21,791 bases of DNA from Paraglomus occultum (Eukaryota > Glomeromycota > Glomeromycetes > Paraglomerales > Paraglomeraceae). The notes beneath the pieces were generated by a model, which was not told the DNA's origin, ran no database searches, and saw only the letters and a list, made by a program, of their open reading frames with translations. The stretch lies in NCBI GenBank assembly GCA_910592205.1, contig CAJVPJ010000565.1, forward strand, positions 1-21,791. Reading direction: 5' to 3'. The position numbers and the translations under genes are program-made. This document shows positions 16,184 to 21,791 of this stretch, piece after piece (position 1 is the first letter of the stretch; every line of letters starts with the position of its first letter).

Positions 16184-17984
16184 TTGATTATTTTTTATTT
16201 TATCTGATTGCCTTGTTGTTATTAGCGATCAACTTTTCAATTAAGAATTATGTCATAATAAATTTACAATAATTTATTACTCCTACCTATGGAAACTTTT
16301 AAAAGAAAAGAGAAGATTATTTATCAACGTCGTTGACCATTCGTACATTTGGTTAGATTAAGGTGGCATTAAAAATGCGGGGGAAAATTCGATTGTCGTT
16401 ATTTATTAATTGGCATATGCAGTTTCTTACTTGCTCCAATAAATATGTCAACGTGTTGGAATATTTATGTTTACGTTTACAACTAATATACAACACGTAA
16501 AATTGTCTACACAATCAAAATATTTATCGAGCTCTTAGGATCAACTAACCCACGTCCGAGTTCTAGAGTTATCGTTGACAAATTGTAAACCTCTACGAAA
16601 GTTACAACAGCGGAAGAAGTAACACTTGAAAATTAATAAACTGCTGCTTACGTAAGTTTAAAAATATTATAGTAAAAGTTACGTTAACTATTTGCGCCAT
16701 GCAGTTTATTAAATAAATACTAGTAGTGATAAGTCTCTCAAACAAAAATCAATTATACGAAAAAAGAGTTGTCACAAATATTAAAATTTACATGGTAGTT
16801 GTCAGCCTAACTAATAAATATCAGAGAAATAATTTGATAACATTGTACATGTGTTGCAAGAGAGCGTTCAAAAAAGATAAATAATTGAGACTGCATACCA
16901 TAAGCAAAGCTCTGTACTAAACATGTCACTGTTACAAAGGCTATGTCTTTCAAGTTTGCAATCGTAAGAATACTCTGCTAACGTCAAACTAATTGTAATA
17001 AAGGTAAGCACTGTAAATATCCGTAACTATGTTTACGTAAAGACAGTTTGGTACTAACTTTATCATGGTAGAGCTTGTTAGCTCTTATTAGCGGTAAAAT
17101 TATCAGTATGCAAACAACGTACCGAATTTTACTGCGAGCGCCTATTACTACATGTATTATATAAGCCATTAGTGAAATATAGTAAGTGTTCGTGCTCTTG
17201 TAATTTCAATGTTTTAACAAATCATTGACAAGTTTATAGTTATTGCTAGTACACTAAAAAAATAATAATTCACAGTTTATTGATCAAATATATAGGATAT
17301 GAACTTTCTGACGGTAACGCTCAACTCGAAAACTTCCAACGTTCGTGTCCAATTTATAATAATTAATTACATATAAAAAACCCAAATTCTTTACAATGCT
17401 GACAGAAATGAATAGCTTAAATTGGTGTTAGCGGAGATGAATGCTTATTGTTTTAAGGTGTCACTAAAAGAATGGTTGTATCAAATTAGACAACGAATCT
17501 GATACGGTCGGACTGTAATGCGTCGCTGTTTTATTTCGATAACAGATAACAATAACGCTCTACACTCGCCAGACAATGCCTAACCAAACGTTTCAACTGT
17601 TAGAAAGCAAGCGTTTTTTTTTTATCTAAGTGTAGTAAGTTAACGCTAACATTATTGTATTCGTTTTCATTCTATGTTGTATGTGTTGACCTTCTTCACG
17701 ATGTCTACCAAACTGTAGTTGGGCTTTTGAAGATTATGTCGAACGCAATATCCAAAGCAAGTTTTTTTCTTGACGAACACTATAGTTACGGATATACAAT
17801 CCGCAGAATATTTTTATTCAGTAGACTCGTAAACTAATTTACTTGATGAATAGCGCCGTAACGTTAATTGCCTGCATATGGTGTTATGTTTTTAATCGGC
17901 GTGCAATATAAAGTTCGCTCTTACCATATTAAGAAAAAACAAGTTATACATACAGTATACATATACCAGCTTTAGTTGACCGGT
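16184..17984. other. AT-rich intergenic region, no gene seen
   Basis: About 1.8 kb of AT-rich sequence without recognisable coding content on either strand. The 60-61 codon frames at 16984-17169 and 17655-17837 have no domain, start context or composition that supports them. No long repeats were noticed. Confidence 0.4.
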
Positions 17985-17997
17985 CCAATTTATATAA
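17985..17997 (+). promoter_or_regulatory. CCAAT and TATA motifs before kinase-TPR gene B
   Basis: CCAAT (17985-17989) is followed by TATATAA (17991-17997), 128 nt before the ATG at 18119. The arrangement parallels the TATATA box 116 nt before copy A. Confidence 0.4.
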
Positions 17998-18118
17998 CGT
18001 TTTGCACGCCCCACACATCCAATCACAGATCAAACAATGATTATCAGCGCCTGATAACTCGGTTACACCAAGTTATGCTTCGTTGCCGCTTATCTGCAAT
18101 TACATTCAAATAGTAACA

Positions 18119-20582
18119 ATGTCTGAAACATCTGATGATTCGTACAAAGAATGGTTAGACACAAGCATTCAACAAGGTTCAATCTATTGCTGTCCGCAAA
18201 GTGACATAGAATTAGATCAATGTATTGGTCATGGTGCATACGGAATAGTACATAAGGCAACAATAAAACGGAGAACTGTTGCCAAGACAATCTTTGGCAA
18301 AAGGCGTAATAGTCTGTCTGGCATGACTGTCGCCGTGAAAATTTTGTTTCCTGATAAGCATGAGAAATGTCAAGACGACTTACATCAACGATTTGTCGAA
18401 GAGGTTGTTATTAAATTTCATTCGTCAAGCTTATCAGATATTCATATTTGCTTATCGACTAATTTTTAAATGAACATTACATGCCAGCTGAGACACCACA
18501 GGATAGCGAACGAACATCCCAACATTATTCGGTTTCTAGGTTTATACAAGGGTATGTTCTAATTTGCAGTCTCTATCGTTTGGCAAAGGGCTCGTTACTT
18601 ATACTATTTTTATACAATAGACAAAAAATATGATAAGTATCATATGATTTTTGAACTAGCTGATGGTGGGAATTTGCGCCAATACTTGGAGAAACACTTC
18701 GTTGACTTGACTTGGAAAGACAAATACAAGTTAGCCTTAGGTATTGCCAATGGGTTAAAATATTTGCATGAACTTGATATCATTCACAAGGATTTGGTAA
18801 TTATCTCATTTCTCCAATTTCCTGATGGATGCACATTATTAATTTAAGTTGATTTACACGTGTTACGTTTTTATTTAGTCTTCCAGTAATATTCTTATTC
18901 AATCAGGTGTTGCAAAGATAACCGACTTTGGTTTATCTAGCATTTTGAAGCAAATAATGTCCAAATCACATGGATACGGTGCTCCAGCATACAGAGATCC
19001 AATATCTTTTAAAGATGAGCATTATAGACGCGGTAAGAAATCGGATATCTTTAGTCTTGGAGTAATACTCTGGGAAATCTCTAGCGCAGAATATCCATGT
19101 GAAGGACGTACCGATAGTGCTAAAATTATTATGTATAGAAACGATGGTCGTCGCGATCCCTCATTTCCCGGGACGCCTGAAGAATATATTAAACTATATT
19201 CAGAATGTTGGGATCAAGATCCAAACAAGCGGCCTTTTATCGAAAATGTTTATGAGAGGCTGAAATATTGTGATGCATTAAATGATTTCAACAAATCCTT
19301 GGAGATTGAACCGAATGACGCTTGGGCATTGAGGAATAGAGCAGCAGTCTATTTATGTCTCAAACAATATGACAGTTCACTAGTACTAGATAATGCATAT
19401 ACTTTGAGACAGACGAGAAGCAATCTTACACAGTATGACAATTCATTAAATGAGTTTGATAAATCATTAGAGATTGAACCAAACGACGCGTGTACGTTGA
19501 GACATAACACTGTTGATCACAGTCTAAATCAGTATGAAAATGCGCTCAACGATTTCAACAAATCGCTGGAAATTGAACCAGATAATGTATATGCGCTGAG
19601 GCATAGAGGAGCTATTTATCTAGACCTAAAGCAGTATGAGGACTCGTTAACAGATTTCAACAAATCACTGGATATTGAGCCAAATGATGTATGGGCATTG
19701 AGACATAGGGGAGCTGTCTATCTAGAACTAAAGCAATATCACAACGCATTAAATGATTTCAGCAAGTTATTGGAAATTGAACCAAATGATACATGGGCAT
19801 TGAGACATAGAGGAGCTGTCTATCAAGACCTGAAACAGTATGCTGATTCATTAATAGATTTCAACAAATTGTTGGAGATTGAGCCAAATAATGCATGGGC
19901 ATTGAGTAGAAGGGGAGCTATTTATCTAGATCAAAATCAGAATAATGAATCATTAACTGATTTCAACAATTCATTAGAGCTTGAGCCTAATAATGCATGG
20001 ACACTGAGACACAGAGGAGCTGTCTATCGTAATCTTGAACAATATGACCATGCATTAACTGATTTCAATAGATCATTAGAGATTGAACCAAATGATCTAT
20101 ATGCCTTGAATGGAAGAGGAGCTGTCTATCTAGATAAAAAAGAATATGACAATTCATTAAATGATTTTAATACCTCATTGAAGATTAAACCAAATGATGT
20201 ATATGCATTGAGTAGAAGGGGTGCCATCTATCTAGATAAAGAACAGTATGATGATGCATTAAATGATTTCAACAAATCATTAGACATTGAACCTAATAAT
20301 GCTTATGCATTGAGACAGAGGGGGGTTGTCTATCGTCACCTTAAACAGTATGAGAATTCATTAAATGATTTCAACAGATTATTGGAAATTGAACCACTTG
20401 ATGCATGGGCTTTGAGAAATAGGGGAGTTGTCTATTTATGGCTCAAGCAATATGACAAGTCATTACAAGATTTGAACAAATCACTGGAAATTAAACCAGG
20501 TAATGCATATGCATTAAAGCATAGGGAAATTGTATGTCATTGTCTGAAACAATATGGCAATTCATTTAAACAAGTTGACTGA
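18119..20582 (+). CDS. TKL-type protein kinase with long C-terminal TPR array (copy B)
   Basis: Exons 18119-18423, 18502-18551, 18621-18796 and 18879-20582 give 744 residues. The introns are 78, 69 and 82 nt, phases 2, 1 and 0. The start was chosen by homology with copy A (MS....DSYKEW); the upstream in-frame extension has no ATG. Kinase marks: IGHGAYGIV (36-44), Lys74 in VAVK, Glu95, IANEHPNIIRFLGLY (103-117), HKD with Asp176, Asn181, and DFG at 193-195. All catalytic residues are present. The first donor is the unusual GTCAAG, and intron three again follows HKDL. The kinase C-terminus (YERLKYCDALNDFNKSLEIE) already reads as the second half of a TPR, so the array is fused without a linker. 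From residue 327 there are about 13 units, nine full-length ones from 19593. Role: probable signalling kinase with a protein-binding superhelix; targets unknown. Paralog of the gene at 9920. Confidence 0.87.
19326..20579 (+). repeat. Tandem 102-bp TPR-coding repeats, copy B
   Basis: Three shortened or degenerate units (19326-19592) are followed by nine full 34-codon units starting at 19593, 19695, 19797, 19899, 20001, 20103, 20205, 20307 and 20409, and a partial unit from 20511 to the stop. The consensus is AL..RGAVYLDLKQYD.SL.DFNKSLEIEPND.W. The units are more diverged from each other than in copy A, indicating an older array. Confidence 0.9.
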
Positions 20583-20597
20583 GAAGGGATCTGAAAT

Positions 20598-20638
20598 AAC
20601 AAATTGTTGGACATTGAGCAATAATAATCATATGAATT
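20598..20638 (+). pseudogene. Decayed TPR unit downstream of copy B
   Basis: AACAAATTGTTGGACATTGAGC.AATAATAATCATATGAATT matches the TPR segment coding for NKLLDIEPNNAYAL with a lost base. It starts 16 nt after the stop codon. The array therefore once extended further and was cut by a stop or frameshift. Confidence 0.6.
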
Positions 20639-20648
20639 AAAAATAGCT

Positions 20649-20691
20649 ATATAATAATAATAAGATGCCTTATTATTATTATTATTATAAT
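20649..20691. repeat. Microsatellite hairpin (TAA)n-AAGATGCC-(TTA)n
   Basis: An ATA/TAA run is followed by AAGATGCC and a longer TTA run, so the two sides can pair as a stem. The same core appears at the window end (TTATTATAAGATGCCCTT, 21774-21791), suggesting a dispersed repeat or the two ends of an element of about 1.1 kb. Confidence 0.5.
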
Positions 20692-21773
20692 ATCTGTTCC
20701 TAAGTTGTTGGGATCAAGTATAAATTAAATTGAATATACCTCTATTTGAAGCAGATTTAGATTTGGATGATCTCTGATATTAATATCAGAATTCTAACAT
20801 GAGCAGCCCATATTAATATTGAAATTGTGCTCACTATGAGTATGTACATATTTTAGAAGTGTCAGTTATTAGTACTAGCCTACTTTCAGATGGTGCTCTA
20901 TCCACCTTTACACATCAAAGTGATAAGTTAAAACTTGTAAATATGTAACCATTAATATTAACAATTTCTCAAGGAGACCTGGACATTTTCAAAAAAATAC
21001 TTGCAATTATTTTTTTATGTTTTTGTAATTAAATAAAAAAGATAAATTTAAAAAACACATAGTTTTTGAGATGCTGTCCTTTAATTTGCAACCAAATTAT
21101 ACTCAGCTTGAAAGATTGTTAATAAACACATGGATTTTTTACCACTTGTACTTGATAATTTTAATATAACCACACAAAAAGTATTGACAAAATTAACTAT
21201 TATCTCAAAAAGCCATCCATTACCATTAGAATATCTAACATTCAATCATGATTAACTTAATTCATTTCCCAAATTGAATTGCTGTTATGGTTGACTTCTT
21301 TGTTCTGTATTTTCAAAATTTGACATATTTTTAACACAGTTTTATCAATCTCCAGCTTAGATCTTAAGAGTCTGTTTAGATTCATGACTGTCATTGCTGT
21401 AGACCAACACATTCAATAATATATAATATAAAGTAAATATTAATATGGATTCAATTTGTGTTGAAACTGTTTTACATAGTTTTCAAAAAAATGTATCTAG
21501 AGATTCACTTATGCTTAATGAAGGACACACAGAATGTATGCAAGTTATGACAAATAAACACATATTAATATGGTTTTATCTCGATCAGTAGGTTCTTCAA
21601 GAATTCAAACAGAAAGTTGAGTACTGTATCCTCTCGTGAATAAGCACCCCCTGATTACCACTATTAGCCACATAACCCTCCCCCCACAAACAGTTTATTA
21701 CATAATAACACGTAATAATAAAAGTTTTATTAAAAGTCTTCGTTCTCTTTGTTTCCATTGATATCCTCTAATG
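20692..21773. other. AT-rich 3' flank, no gene seen
   Basis: There are no convincing open frames on either strand. A perfect 18-nt palindrome TCTGATATTAATATCAGA lies at 20773-20790. AATAAA at 21032-21037 is rather distant from copy B to be its signal. Several scattered TATTAATAT motifs were noticed. Confidence 0.4.
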
Positions 21774-21791
21774 TTATTATAAGATGCCCTT

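Noticed and set aside
16984-17837. Frames of 60-61 codons in the 2-kb desert
   Set aside because: Length is as expected by chance, with no recognisable content.
11123-20579. CRISPR-like regular repeats
   Set aside because: The 102-bp periodicity encodes 34-residue TPR units in frame; there are no spacers.

Overview
The window looks like nuclear DNA of a filamentous fungus, most likely an arbuscular mycorrhizal (Glomeromycotina, Rhizophagus-like) species. This is an inference from AT-rich, gene-poor sequence, short GT-AG introns (66-121 nt, many with GTAAGT/GTACGT/GTGAGT donors), AATAAA signals after genes, a pair of TKL-type kinases fused to 34-residue TPR arrays, and abundant transposon debris. 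There is no bacterial operon structure. No rRNA, tRNA or CRISPR array was recognised.

Layout. Positions 1-1980 hold repeat and transposon debris: a foldback (hairpin) repeat at 286-541 and a minus-strand decayed transposon-type coding region at about 691-1582. An intact, intronless amidohydrolase-family gene follows (1983-2831), whose usual HxH metal motif is absent. At 3120-3188 there is a nested inverted repeat, and at 3447-3606 a tiny signal-peptide-plus-cysteine-rich reading frame that is split by a one-base frameshift. A two-exon gene at 3720-4712 encodes a CEP95-like calponin-homology-type domain followed by a very acidic tail. The apparent desert at 4828-6423 contains several coding-like stretches on the plus strand interrupted by stops and frame changes, which I read as a decayed gene or genes.

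Positions 6919-8968 are an eight-exon splicing factor SF3a subunit 3 (SF3a60/Prp9) gene, which I could reconstruct completely (483 aa, two C2H2 zinc fingers).

Two paralogous protein kinase-TPR genes lie at 9920-11677 (508 aa) and 18119-20582 (744 aa). Both are on the plus strand, with three introns at matching positions and phases, and each has a TATATA box about 115-130 bp before the ATG. Between them lie a solo-LTR-like element (11914-12473) and an intronless alpha/beta-hydrolase (lipase-like) gene with a membrane segment (15088-16053). Both TPR arrays end at a stop codon, and decayed TPR sequence is still recognisable downstream. The arrays therefore seem to be growing and shrinking in 102-bp units.

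The genes do not form one pathway. SF3a60 is housekeeping, the two kinases are one duplicated signalling family, and the hydrolases are stand-alone enzymes. The most interesting signals are the paralogous kinase-TPR pair with a probable splice-acceptor shift in one copy, the CEP95-like stand-alone domain, the frameshifted cysteine-rich secreted-peptide candidate, and the chain of coding debris at 4.8-6.4 kb.
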